From contig JAVBUP010000014.1 of NCBI GenBank assembly GCA_031555175.1, positions 1 to 48,446 on the forward strand: a DNA stretch of 48,446 nucleotides, given 5' to 3'. This stretch comes from JAVBUP01 sp031555175 (GTDB taxonomy: Bacteria > Bacillota_I > Bacilli_A > Erysipelotrichales > Coprobacillaceae). A program made the position numbers and the translations under genes. Below, one piece after another: positions 25,374-34,075 of this stretch; the stretch's first letter is position 1, and the number at the start of each line of letters is the position of its first letter. A model generated the notes under the pieces. It was not told the DNA's origin. It saw only the letters and a program-made list of their open reading frames with translations, and did no database searches.

Positions 25374-25763
25374 ATGCAAAAGAAAATATTATTTGTATTA
25401 TTTATGTTTCTATTAGTTGTTAATGTGAATGCAGGGCATGAAAACTATTACTTTAGAATTCTTGCAAATAGCAATCAAGAAGTAGATATTGATAGAATGT
25501 ATGAAGTAAAAGATGACATATTAAATACATATACAAGTATTACTAAAGGCTTTTCACAAATGGATATTGATGTGGCTATTACTGACAATTTAAAAGATTT
25601 TAGTGGTAAAGATTACCGCATTAGTTATTATAATGGTGAGATTAAAATTGTTATCGGCAAAGGTGCAGGAAAAGAAATTTCCGGCGAGTTAAAACAAAAC
25701 TATTGTGAAGAAGTAAAAGTAAAAAAAACTAAATTCTTTTTATTATCTTGGTTAGGATTATAA
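25374..25763 (+). CDS. Shortened SpoIIR-like protein
   Basis: 129 residues with a signal peptide (about 1-20). After it comes YYFRILANSNQEVDIDRMYEVKDDILN, matching the SpoIIR opening (RFRVIANSDSPEDQ ... LKVRDAVL), later IKIVIGKGAGK, resembling the SpoIIR VIGEGKG segment, and a hydrophobic end FFLLSWLGL like the SpoIIR terminus. SpoIIR is normally over 200 residues and signals SpoIIGA to activate sigma-E in sporulation. The position right after prfA-prmC is that of Bacillus spoIIR. So this is a short, probably degenerate or repurposed orthologue. Ribosome site AAGGGGTG before ATG 25374. Confidence 0.65.
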   Translation: MQKKILFVLFMFLLVVNVNAGHENYYFRILANSNQEVDIDRMYEVKDDILNTYTSITKGFSQMDIDVAITDNLKDFSGKDYRISYYNGEIKIVIGKGAGKEISGELKQNYCEEVKVKKTKFFLLSWLGL

Positions 25764-25804
25764 AACATTAATGCTTATCTATAAATTAGATATTCTTATA
25801 TAAT

Positions 25805-25842
25805 AAAACCCCAATGTGTACGTTGTACCTTATAGGGGTTTT
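25805..25842. terminator. Bidirectional terminator between convergent genes
   Basis: AAAACCCC (25805-25812) pairs with GGGGTTTT (25835-25842) around a 22-nt loop that holds a smaller GTAC/GTAC stem. T-runs occur on both strands. It serves the spoIIR-like gene on the plus strand and the large c-di-GMP gene on the minus strand. Confidence 0.82.
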
Positions 25843-25848
25843 AAAGTG

Positions 25849-28800
25849 TTATTTCTTTTTCATTGCAAAACTATATGCAAATTGTTCAAAATCACTAGGA
25901 ATTAATGGTTTTGAGTAGTAATATCCTTGAACAATATCACATCCACTTTCTTTAATAACCGCTAGCTCTTCTACCGTTTCAACTCCTTCTGCGACAATAT
26001 CTAGTTCTAGAGTATGAGCCATCGCAACTATTGACAATAAGATATCTTTATAAATTTCACTTTTTGGAGCATTGCTAACAAATAGTCGATCTATTTTTAA
26101 TATGTCTAGTGGCAGCTTAGCTAAGTAGGCAATTGATGAATATCCAGTACCAAAATCATCTAACGCTACTAGAACACCATTGTCATGGAATTCTACTAAA
26201 GTATCAGTGATATAATCAAAGTCGGTAATCATAATGCTCTCTGTAACCTCGACAATTAAGTGATGATCTGGTATGTTATATTCTTTAATTAGGTCAATAA
26301 TCAGATCTTTTAGTTTCGAGAATAAGAACTGTTTAGCGGATAGATTTAGAGAAATTTTAATATCTAATCCAATGTCTAGCCACCTACGCATTTGCATTAT
26401 TGCTTCCTTAATAACAAACTCCCCGATTTGATTTATTAAACCGCTCTCTTCAGCTAAAGGAATGAAGTCACCAGGAGGAATTATTCCATATTGAGGATGC
26501 TTCCAACGAATCAAGGCCTCAGCACCTCTCAATGTCTCATCACTTGTATAAACTAATGGTTGATAAACTACATAGAATTGCTTACTATCGATTGCACGTT
26601 GTAAAGAAAATTCATTTATGAAACTATTCTTTAGTTCTTCAGATGTTTTATGGTCAATAATATGATAATTAATGCTACTTTCATTCTTAACATATTTAAG
26701 TGCATTTTCCGTATCTTGTAGAATTTTCATTATATCAGTTTCATCAGTAATCAATACACCGATACTCAATTCCATTCTTATTTGCTGTCCATCATCTAAA
26801 ATTGCATTAGCCGCCCTATGGTTAACTGTTTTTATATAGTCCAGTAACTCTTCTTGACTTGTGTTCTCTTTAATTACTAAGAAGCGATCTCCAGAAACAC
26901 GGGCCTTAATATCTCCAAATTGATAGTTTTGAAGTCTATTTCCAATATTTGTTAGTAATTTGTCGCCTACAGAACGTCCAAAGACATCATTGATTCCTTT
27001 GAAACGACTGATATCAATCAGTAAAGCTCCAACATTATCAAAATCAGGATGTTGTCCAATTTTCGCTTCGTTGGCAAGATATTGTAAGTTATATAATCCA
27101 GTTAACGAATCTCTATAAGCTAAATTTGCAAGATTCCGTTCGTAATTTTTGGATTCTGTTATATCAATTGCTGCCCCACAGATAATAGTTTTCTCTTCAT
27201 TAAAGAAGCGACCACGTGAGAATAAAATGCGAGTATCATTATCCTTGGTGATTACTGGATGCTCCACTGCAAAACTATCTTGTTTCTCTAGAGCAAATGT
27301 TGTAAGACGATTAATAACATCATCACGTATATCATCACTAATCAATTCAAAGTATTTTTGAAAACTACTAAAGTATTCAGAAGGATATCCTACTATATTT
27401 TCAATCTCACTACTAAATTCAATTGTATTATCGGTGATAGAATATTGCCATGAGAATCCCTTTGCAGTTGCTAAAGCAAAACTATTAACAGCTGTTTTAA
27501 GTTTTAATTCTTCTAACATTTGTTTAGATTGCTCAGCAGCCTCCTTGGAAGTAGTAATATCTAAGCATACCATTACGACAGCTTTGCGACCACCTTCCCA
27601 ATCTATTAATGTATCAGTTATGTCAAACCATTTACCCGCTAGTGTGTTATATAATTCATGGCGAACAGAGTTCCCATTTCCGCACAGTTTATTATGTTGA
27701 CAGAAGCTGCAGACTCCATTTAAGTCAGGACGTAATACTTCCCAACAAACTTTTCCAGCATAGTCATCAAGATTATATTCTACTCTTAATTTCTTATTTG
27801 CATATAATAATTGTCTAGTTTCGTGTTCAACTACATATACGATTTCATCAATACTATCTAGAATAGATTTAAGTGAAGTATTGGAGATAATTAACTGTCG
27901 TTCTAATGATTGCCTGATAACAATTTCATTCATTATCCCAGCAATATCTGAAAGAATTCGTCTATCTTCATCGGTTATGATACGCGCTTCGTGATTTGAG
28001 AAACCACATAACCCAACAAATGTATTATCTACGATAATTGGAAACTGTACATAAGACTTGATATCACTTGGACGATAATCGCTCTCATGTCCTCCGAAGC
28101 TATCATCCGAATTCTCTACGAATTTAATAGAGCCTACTTCACTTATACTGTGCCAATCAAGAGAATCTATTGGTATGTTTTTAAAATCTTCAGTATATAT
28201 TGAATTTGGTTGGTATGTATGTGTTCTGACAAGTTCATTACCTACTTTGTCATATAGATATGCCCTATCCATTTCAAATGCGTCGCAAACAATGCGCAGA
28301 AGCTCATCAATAACCAAAGATGTGTCACGGCTTACAAAGAATGCTTGAATCACTTTCCCCATAATTTTATTGTAGATTGCAGATACTAAAATATTCCTGC
28401 TCTCTAAAGATGATTTCTCTTCATAATATGTAGGCAACAAAGCATTAGGATCAAGTTTTTTACTAATATATTGCACATTATTCTTGTTATTTGCTTTAGC
28501 CTTATATAATGCACTGTCAGCTCTATATATCGCAAATTCACAACTATCCTCATCCTCAACTTCTCCAATACCACAAGATATAGTTGAAGAAATCACTTTA
28601 TTATCGAATGAAATTTCAATAGACTCAAAATCATTCAAAACAGTAGTTGCTAAATCAATAGCATCTTCTAATGTCTCTAATTCAATAGCAACTAAGAATT
28701 CTTCTCCACCCCAACGTGCGACACTACCACTTTCACAAACATCGTGAATACACTTTGATGCAGCCATAAGAACCATATCACCAATATCATGACCATAGTT

Positions 28801-30963
28801 ATCATTTACATGCTTAAAGTCATCAAGATCAAACATCATAATGAATAAACGTTTTGTTCTATTTTTTATGTAACCTTCTAATGCATTGTTCATAGCACGA
28901 CGATTTAGAAGGTGAGTCATACCATCAGTATTAGCTAATTCTGTTAACTCATTTTCTTTTGATTTTTCAGCACTAATATCAATAATCATTGACATGAACT
29001 TATTTGCATTTATAGGATGAGTATATTGTTTTAGGGATATCGTTTTACCATCATTATCTATAATTGAAACTTCTTTTTCATAGAATTGTAATGAGTTTTT
29101 GTTTATATGAGTTATTTCTTCTTTGAACATATCAAAATCCACTAATTGAGCTTTATACTCTTTATTAACACTGCGATTTCTAAAGAATGGGAAATCAGCT
29201 TTACTAATAACTTTTTTGGTTTTCAGATTACCCCAAATCATATCCATATTATGTTGAGCAGAGAGCATTTCTGATATTTGCTTATCATATTTTGAGAACT
29301 TTCTAAAATGATAGTAAACAGCTGCTAAAGCAATAATAAGTATTAAACTAAACATTAAAACAATATTCATCGTTTCGTTTTGTGAGTTAAGAAGTTCGTT
29401 TCTTAATGAAATAGTCTCAAATTTACTATTTAGAGTATTATTAGTCCAATAATTATATGTACTTGGTTCAATAATTGATAATAGGTTAATCGAAAGATTC
29501 AGCATATGATTTAATTCTTCATTATCACTATTAAGTAGGATATTAACATTTGCTGGCACTAATGAATTGTTGAAGCGTGTTAGCGTATAGTCGTTACAGA
29601 TAGTATATAAGTAATCTATTGTTAATTCCCCAGTAAAGATAGCATTGATTTTCCCATCATTTAGAGCCTTAATTAAGTCTGTACGATTATTATAATAAAT
29701 AACACTACTATTTGGATAATTACTGATATCAAAATATGAATCACCAAAATCAACTGTACCAATTTTCAAATTATTCAATTCTTCAGATGAAAGGTCTCTG
29801 CGCACATAAAGACTTAAACTATCACTCATCAAAGTACGTGAATATTCAACAGTAGGATCGTGATAGATTTTATCAGTTCGATATATTCCAATAGCGCCTT
29901 GAATTGTGTCATTCTTTATATCACTAAGAACTGAACTAAAGTCTGTAGAATAATTATCAAGGGTTAAAATATCAATTTTTACATCTGTGAGTTCGGTAAA
30001 TAATCTATTGATATCAGCTTGTAAGCCAGTATATTTGCCATTATCATCATAAAATGAAAGAGGATATAAAGTTGAACTATCATATAATTTAATCGACTGA
30101 TATTTTTGTTGAAGAAATGATATTTCTTTAGAATGCATTTTTTTATAGTGATAAATTATTCCTTCACGTTTTTCTAGTGGAATCTTAGACATTAATATAG
30201 TTCCATCATCAGAGTTAATATATCTATTTAGTATATCAATAAGTTTGACTAGTTTGTCATTATTAGCATATATACCTTGTGGAGTAGCAAAACTATCAAT
30301 AGCGATACCAAACACAATATTTTCATACTTTAGTAATTCAACTTGAACTGTCAAAGAAGTTGCAACACAATCTACTTCTTCATTAACTAATGCCCCAAAC
30401 AACTCTTCAACAGTTTCATAATATTTAATTTTGCCAGTAGGAGTAAGATATACTTCTATCATTTTAGGCAGAGCAGAGTTTGATACTAATCCAACAGTAA
30501 GTCCCTCAAGTTCAACAGCGTTTGAAATAGTAGAGTTATTTAATGTGTATATACCTATATCAGCATTGAATAAATTATTTGTACATGCATATTTTAAACA
30601 ACGTTCGTTGTTTAAAATAGCTAGCCCCAATAAATCAATATCTTGTGAATCTAGTTTATCAAAGTTTTCTTGCCAGCCATAGTGCTTGACTTCAATATCA
30701 ACACCCCAAGAACGAAGCAATTCAATAACCGGAGCAGCAATTCCCTTAGGGGTTCCATCATTGTCGATATAGTATGTTAGGTCGCTTGTACTACCAAATG
30801 TAAAAGTTTCGCCTTTTAATGTCTCTAAATAAGTTTTTTCTTCAACAGTTAGGGAGAAACTTTCTTGGCCCCTGACAGGCCCATACATAAAAATAGCAGA
30901 TGTTAGACATAATGCCATTATACTCAGCTTAATTAATTTCTTAAAGATTTTACTATGTTTCAT
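25849..30963 (-). CDS. Large c-di-GMP sensor: two SBP-like domains, TM, GGDEF, GAF, PAS, PAS, degenerate GGDEF, EAL
   Basis: 1704 residues, read on the minus strand from an ATG (complement of 30961-30963) behind AAGGAGAGG; the 10 codons upstream are excluded. Order: signal peptide (about 1-32); two family-3 solute-binding-like domains (about 45-265 and 285-500); one transmembrane helix (about 533-553); a GGDEF domain with intact GGEEF (752-756) but no RxxD inhibitory site; GAF (about 870-1030); PAS with a Cys cluster (about 1045-1150); a second PAS (about 1170-1280); a degenerate GGDEF with SGDRF; and an EAL domain with all key motifs (EALIRW, NLSAKQF, EVTES, DDFGTGYSS, LKID, EGVET, QGYYYSKP). 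It should both make and break c-di-GMP in response to an extracellular ligand. Confidence 0.9.
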   Translation of the reverse strand: MKHSKIFKKLIKLSIMALCLTSAIFMYGPVRGQESFSLTVEEKTYLETLKGETFTFGSTSDLTYYIDNDGTPKGIAAPVIELLRSWGVDIEVKHYGWQENFDKLDSQDIDLLGLAILNNERCLKYACTNNLFNADIGIYTLNNSTISNAVELEGLTVGLVSNSALPKMIEVYLTPTGKIKYYETVEELFGALVNEEVDCVATSLTVQVELLKYENIVFGIAIDSFATPQGIYANNDKLVKLIDILNRYINSDDGTILMSKIPLEKREGIIYHYKKMHSKEISFLQQKYQSIKLYDSSTLYPLSFYDDNGKYTGLQADINRLFTELTDVKIDILTLDNYSTDFSSVLSDIKNDTIQGAIGIYRTDKIYHDPTVEYSRTLMSDSLSLYVRRDLSSEELNNLKIGTVDFGDSYFDISNYPNSSVIYYNNRTDLIKALNDGKINAIFTGELTIDYLYTICNDYTLTRFNNSLVPANVNILLNSDNEELNHMLNLSINLLSIIEPSTYNYWTNNTLNSKFETISLRNELLNSQNETMNIVLMFSLILIIALAAVYYHFRKFSKYDKQISEMLSAQHNMDMIWGNLKTKKVISKADFPFFRNRSVNKEYKAQLVDFDMFKEEITHINKNSLQFYEKEVSIIDNDGKTISLKQYTHPINANKFMSMIIDISAEKSKENELTELANTDGMTHLLNRRAMNNALEGYIKNRTKRLFIMMFDLDDFKHVNDNYGHDIGDMVLMAASKCIHDVCESGSVARWGGEEFLVAIELETLEDAIDLATTVLNDFESIEISFDNKVISSTISCGIGEVEDEDSCEFAIYRADSALYKAKANNKNNVQYISKKLDPNALLPTYYEEKSSLESRNILVSAIYNKIMGKVIQAFFVSRDTSLVIDELLRIVCDAFEMDRAYLYDKVGNELVRTHTYQPNSIYTEDFKNIPIDSLDWHSISEVGSIKFVENSDDSFGGHESDYRPSDIKSYVQFPIIVDNTFVGLCGFSNHEARIITDEDRRILSDIAGIMNEIVIRQSLERQLIISNTSLKSILDSIDEIVYVVEHETRQLLYANKKLRVEYNLDDYAGKVCWEVLRPDLNGVCSFCQHNKLCGNGNSVRHELYNTLAGKWFDITDTLIDWEGGRKAVVMVCLDITTSKEAAEQSKQMLEELKLKTAVNSFALATAKGFSWQYSITDNTIEFSSEIENIVGYPSEYFSSFQKYFELISDDIRDDVINRLTTFALEKQDSFAVEHPVITKDNDTRILFSRGRFFNEEKTIICGAAIDITESKNYERNLANLAYRDSLTGLYNLQYLANEAKIGQHPDFDNVGALLIDISRFKGINDVFGRSVGDKLLTNIGNRLQNYQFGDIKARVSGDRFLVIKENTSQEELLDYIKTVNHRAANAILDDGQQIRMELSIGVLITDETDIMKILQDTENALKYVKNESSINYHIIDHKTSEELKNSFINEFSLQRAIDSKQFYVVYQPLVYTSDETLRGAEALIRWKHPQYGIIPPGDFIPLAEESGLINQIGEFVIKEAIMQMRRWLDIGLDIKISLNLSAKQFLFSKLKDLIIDLIKEYNIPDHHLIVEVTESIMITDFDYITDTLVEFHDNGVLVALDDFGTGYSSIAYLAKLPLDILKIDRLFVSNAPKSEIYKDILLSIVAMAHTLELDIVAEGVETVEELAVIKESGCDIVQGYYYSKPLIPSDFEQFAYSFAMKKK

Positions 30964-31134
30964 AATACCTCTCCTTAAACAATTAGGTTGCAATGTATAT
31001 ACACTTATATGCGAATAAAACAGTTATCAAAATATTACAAAATTATAGCATATAAGACATATAAATTCCACTTTTTACAAGTATTGTAATCGAAAATTAT
31101 TATTAGTTAAACTAAAATAGTATAAAAAATCAAT

Positions 31135-31161
31135 AAAAAAGAACTAGCATTTTTCTAGTTC
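31135..31161 (-). terminator. Terminator of the second c-di-GMP gene (minus strand)
   Basis: Read on the minus strand: GAACTAG, 7-nt loop, CTAGTTC, then six T (complement of AAAAAA at 31135-31140). Confidence 0.85.
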
Positions 31162-31181
31162 TTTATATAAGTAAAATATAA

Positions 31182-33722
31182 TTACACCTTTTGACGATAG
31201 GCGAATTTAGAAAGATATTCTTTAAACTTATTAATTTCTAATGGCTTAGAATAATAGAATCCTTGAATGTACTCACATTGCAGCTCTCTAACTAGAGATA
31301 TTTCTTCTTGGGTTTCAACACCTTCAGCAACAATATCCATATTTAAACTATGTGCCATGGCGATAATAGATTTTAGGATATTTAGATATGTTTCACTTCT
31401 TGCAGCATTATGAATAAAGATACGATCTATTTTCAATATATCAATCGGTAAGACTCCAAGGTATTGCATTGATGAGTATCCGGTACCAAAATCATCTAAT
31501 GCAATTAGTATTCCATTATCATGTAGTTCAATAAGAGTCTCAGTTATATTCTCGAAATCAGAAATCATTATGCTCTCGGTTACCTCAACAATCAAACTCT
31601 CAGCAGGAATGTTGTACTTATGTACTAATCCAATTATGTTATCTTTAAAATTCGGAGCAAGGAATTGCTTAGGAGATAAGTTTAATGAAATTTGTTTATC
31701 AATACCACTGTCTAGCCATTCTCGCAATTGTTTAATAACTTCTAGTATGACAAAATCCCCAATAGGATTGATTAAACCAGTTTCTTCGGCAAGTGAAATG
31801 AAATCACCGGGAGAAATAACCCCGAACTCAGGGTGATTCCAACGTACTAATGCTTCAGCGCCATCAACTGTATTATTGTTTATAGATATAACAGGCTGAT
31901 AAACTACAAAAAGCTGATGTTCATCGAGAGCCCTTTGCAAAGAGAACTCATTAATGAATCTCTTCTCATCACGTTTACTCTGCTCCCCATCTAAAATGTA
32001 GTAATTATGTTTACTGCTCGTTTTAGCTAATCTTAAGGCTAATTCTGCATCATGAATTATTTTTAATAAATCGATTTCTTTGGTAATTAATATCCCATAG
32101 TTAAGATTAATTTTAATGCGTTGATTATTACCAACTACCGCATTGCCTGCACGTTTCTCGATCGCTTTGATGTAATCAAGCAATTCTTCTTTAGAAGTAT
32201 TTTCTTTAACAATTAAGAAGTGGTCAGCGGAAATGCGAGCTTTTATATCGCCAAAATTATAATCGCTAAGTCTTTTACCAACCCCAGCTAGAATTTGATC
32301 AGCCAATGAATGACCAAAAGTATCATTAATTCTTTTGAAACGACTGATATCAAGCAATACTGCACCAACATTCTTAAAACTTGGCGATACATCAATTGTT
32401 GCTATGTTGACTAAGTGATGTAGATTGTGTAATCCAGTTAGCGTGTCTTTATAAGCGAGTTCATGCAAACGATTCTCATATTGTTTGGATTCAGTGACAT
32501 CAAAAGTTGCCCCATATATAATATTTTTTTCATCATCAAAGAAACGGCCGCGAGCTACAAAAATGCGCTCTCCATTATGCTTGGTAATTATTCTATGCTC
32601 AAATTCGATTTCACTCGGTTTTTCTTGAACATAGTTTTTAAGTTTTGCATGAAGACTTTCTTCTTCATCTTTTGATACAATACCTAAATAATCTTGTACC
32701 GAAGCTATAATGCCAGGCGAGTATCCAATAACATTCTCTATTTCAGGACTAAACATTATTACTTTCTCATTTATCAAATAACGCCATGAAAATCCATTAG
32801 CTATAGTTAAAGCAAAGGTATTAGATTTAGTCTGCAATTTTAGTTCTTCCAACATTTTTTTAGACAATTCTTCCTGTTGTTTTAATTTAGTGATATCGAG
32901 GCAAACCATAACTACAGCCTTACGTCCATCTTCCCATTCAATTAGTGTATCAGTAATATCAAACCATTTGTCTCTTAGCGTATTATAAAGTTCGTGGCGA
33001 ACTGTTTTATTTTCATCAGAAAGCAAGTGATGGTGGCAGAAGAAACACCTTCCATTAAGATCAGGCCTCATTGTTTCCCAACATGTTTTACCAATAATTT
33101 CCTCTAAATCCATATTATAAGTATCTCTTAGTTTTCTATTAGCATATAGCATTTCATTAGTATTATAATCAACGACATAAACAACATCATCAATACTATC
33201 TAGAATAGATTTAAGTGAGGAGTTAGAAACAATTAACCTTTTCTCTAATAAATTACGGATTACCATTCCGTTCACTACTCCAGCTACATCATTAATAACA
33301 CGATGATCTTCGTAGTTCCATATTCTCTTATCTTTGCAAGCAAAGCCTCCCATTCCAACAATCTCATTATCGATGATGATTGGGAATTCTATATAAGATA
33401 GTACATCTGATGGGCGATTTGGATCTTCTCCTTCAGTAGTCCTATCTTCAATAAAGCGAATAATGCCTGAATTAGTAACATCATTCCAATCAAATGATTC
33501 CATTGGAATAGTAACAGCTTCATTATAATCTGGCATTGTTGGATAGTAGAGATGAGTCCTAATTAAGTTATTATCTTTTCTCTCATATAAATAAGCTCTG
33601 TCCATGTCAAGTGCATTACATGCTATTTCAAGAATATGATCAAGTACTGTGCCAGTATCGCGACTTGAGAAGAAAGTATGAATAATATCGTTCAGATTTT
33701 TAGCTAATGATTCATTCTTCAT
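31182..33722 (-). CDS. Soluble GAF-PAS-PAS-degenerate GGDEF-EAL protein, likely c-di-GMP phosphodiesterase
   Basis: 846 residues from the ATG complementary to 33720-33722, which follows GGAGG at 11 nt; longer starts are rejected. No signal peptide or membrane helix. It is a paralogue of the C-terminal half of its neighbour: GAF (about 10-165, with the same MDRAYLYE-type core), PAS with Cys cluster (CWETMRPDLNGRCFFCH), second PAS, GGDEF with SADHF in place of GGDEF, and EAL with EALVRW, NLSPKQF, EVTES, DDFGTGYSS, LKID, EGVET and QGFYYSKP. The GGDEF cannot be catalytic but may bind GTP and activate EAL. It looks like a tandem duplication that lost, or never had, the sensor half. Confidence 0.9.
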   Translation of the reverse strand: MKNESLAKNLNDIIHTFFSSRDTGTVLDHILEIACNALDMDRAYLYERKDNNLIRTHLYYPTMPDYNEAVTIPMESFDWNDVTNSGIIRFIEDRTTEGEDPNRPSDVLSYIEFPIIIDNEIVGMGGFACKDKRIWNYEDHRVINDVAGVVNGMVIRNLLEKRLIVSNSSLKSILDSIDDVVYVVDYNTNEMLYANRKLRDTYNMDLEEIIGKTCWETMRPDLNGRCFFCHHHLLSDENKTVRHELYNTLRDKWFDITDTLIEWEDGRKAVVMVCLDITKLKQQEELSKKMLEELKLQTKSNTFALTIANGFSWRYLINEKVIMFSPEIENVIGYSPGIIASVQDYLGIVSKDEEESLHAKLKNYVQEKPSEIEFEHRIITKHNGERIFVARGRFFDDEKNIIYGATFDVTESKQYENRLHELAYKDTLTGLHNLHHLVNIATIDVSPSFKNVGAVLLDISRFKRINDTFGHSLADQILAGVGKRLSDYNFGDIKARISADHFLIVKENTSKEELLDYIKAIEKRAGNAVVGNNQRIKINLNYGILITKEIDLLKIIHDAELALRLAKTSSKHNYYILDGEQSKRDEKRFINEFSLQRALDEHQLFVVYQPVISINNNTVDGAEALVRWNHPEFGVISPGDFISLAEETGLINPIGDFVILEVIKQLREWLDSGIDKQISLNLSPKQFLAPNFKDNIIGLVHKYNIPAESLIVEVTESIMISDFENITETLIELHDNGILIALDDFGTGYSSMQYLGVLPIDILKIDRIFIHNAARSETYLNILKSIIAMAHSLNMDIVAEGVETQEEISLVRELQCEYIQGFYYSKPLEINKFKEYLSKFAYRQKV

Positions 33723-33924
33723 AAATTTTAACGCCTCCATTTGTATACAAAATAGTATCATGGTTTTCAACCGATTAAGAAATTATAGCATATTTATTAT
33801 CACAGTTCTACACTTTCAACTAAATGTAAACAATTATTAATGACGCTAAAGTCATGATATAATCGCAATGTAAGCGTTTGATATTATAATTATCAGTCAC
33901 ATTCAACCAATCAAAATAAAAATA
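33723..33924. promoter_or_regulatory. Intergenic regulatory region between the EAL gene and uraA
   Basis: About 200 bp of AT-rich sequence. It holds an inverted repeat TGAC-N6-GTCA (33841-33854), an extended -10 box TGATATAAT (33855-33863, plus strand, no clear -35) and a cre-like half match TGTAAGCGTT (33869-33878) followed by TGAT rather than the full catabolite-response palindrome. The divergent promoter for the minus-strand gene should lie here, but I could not assign it. Confidence 0.35.
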
Positions 33925-33953
33925 TTGTAATTAGGGAGTTCATGTGATAAAAT
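33925..33953 (+). promoter_or_regulatory. Promoter of uraA
   Basis: TTGTAA (33925-33930), 17-bp spacer, extended -10 TG-A-TAAAAT (33948-33953). A transcript start near 33960 places the whole attenuator in the leader. Confidence 0.72.
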
Positions 33954-33962
33954 GAGCAAAGA

Positions 33963-34050
33963 TAAGTCCTTTAAATAAATCCCGTGAGATTTATAAGGAG
34001 ATACATGCAGTGTGTATTATGGTTTCTTGCGGGCAGGAAACCATTTTTTA
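33963..34050 (+). promoter_or_regulatory. PyrR-type attenuator in the uraA leader
   Basis: The first hairpin is TCCTT (33967-33971), internal bulge, ATAAATC (33975-33981), hexaloop CCGTGA (33982-33987), GATTTAT (33988-33994), AAGGA (33995-33999). A CNGNGA hexaloop with a purine bulge is the PyrR-binding loop of Bacillus pyr leaders. It is followed by a terminator: ATGGTTTC (34019-34026), GAAACCAT (34037-34044), then T-run. When UMP is plentiful PyrR should bind the first hairpin and let the terminator form. No pyrR gene is in the window. Confidence 0.78.
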
Positions 34051-34075
34051 TTGGGCTTATGAAAGGGGAAAGAAA

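Noticed and set aside
26640..27120. Second GGDEF of the large protein as an active cyclase
   Set aside because: The signature is SGDRF, lacking the catalytic glycine and acidic residues.
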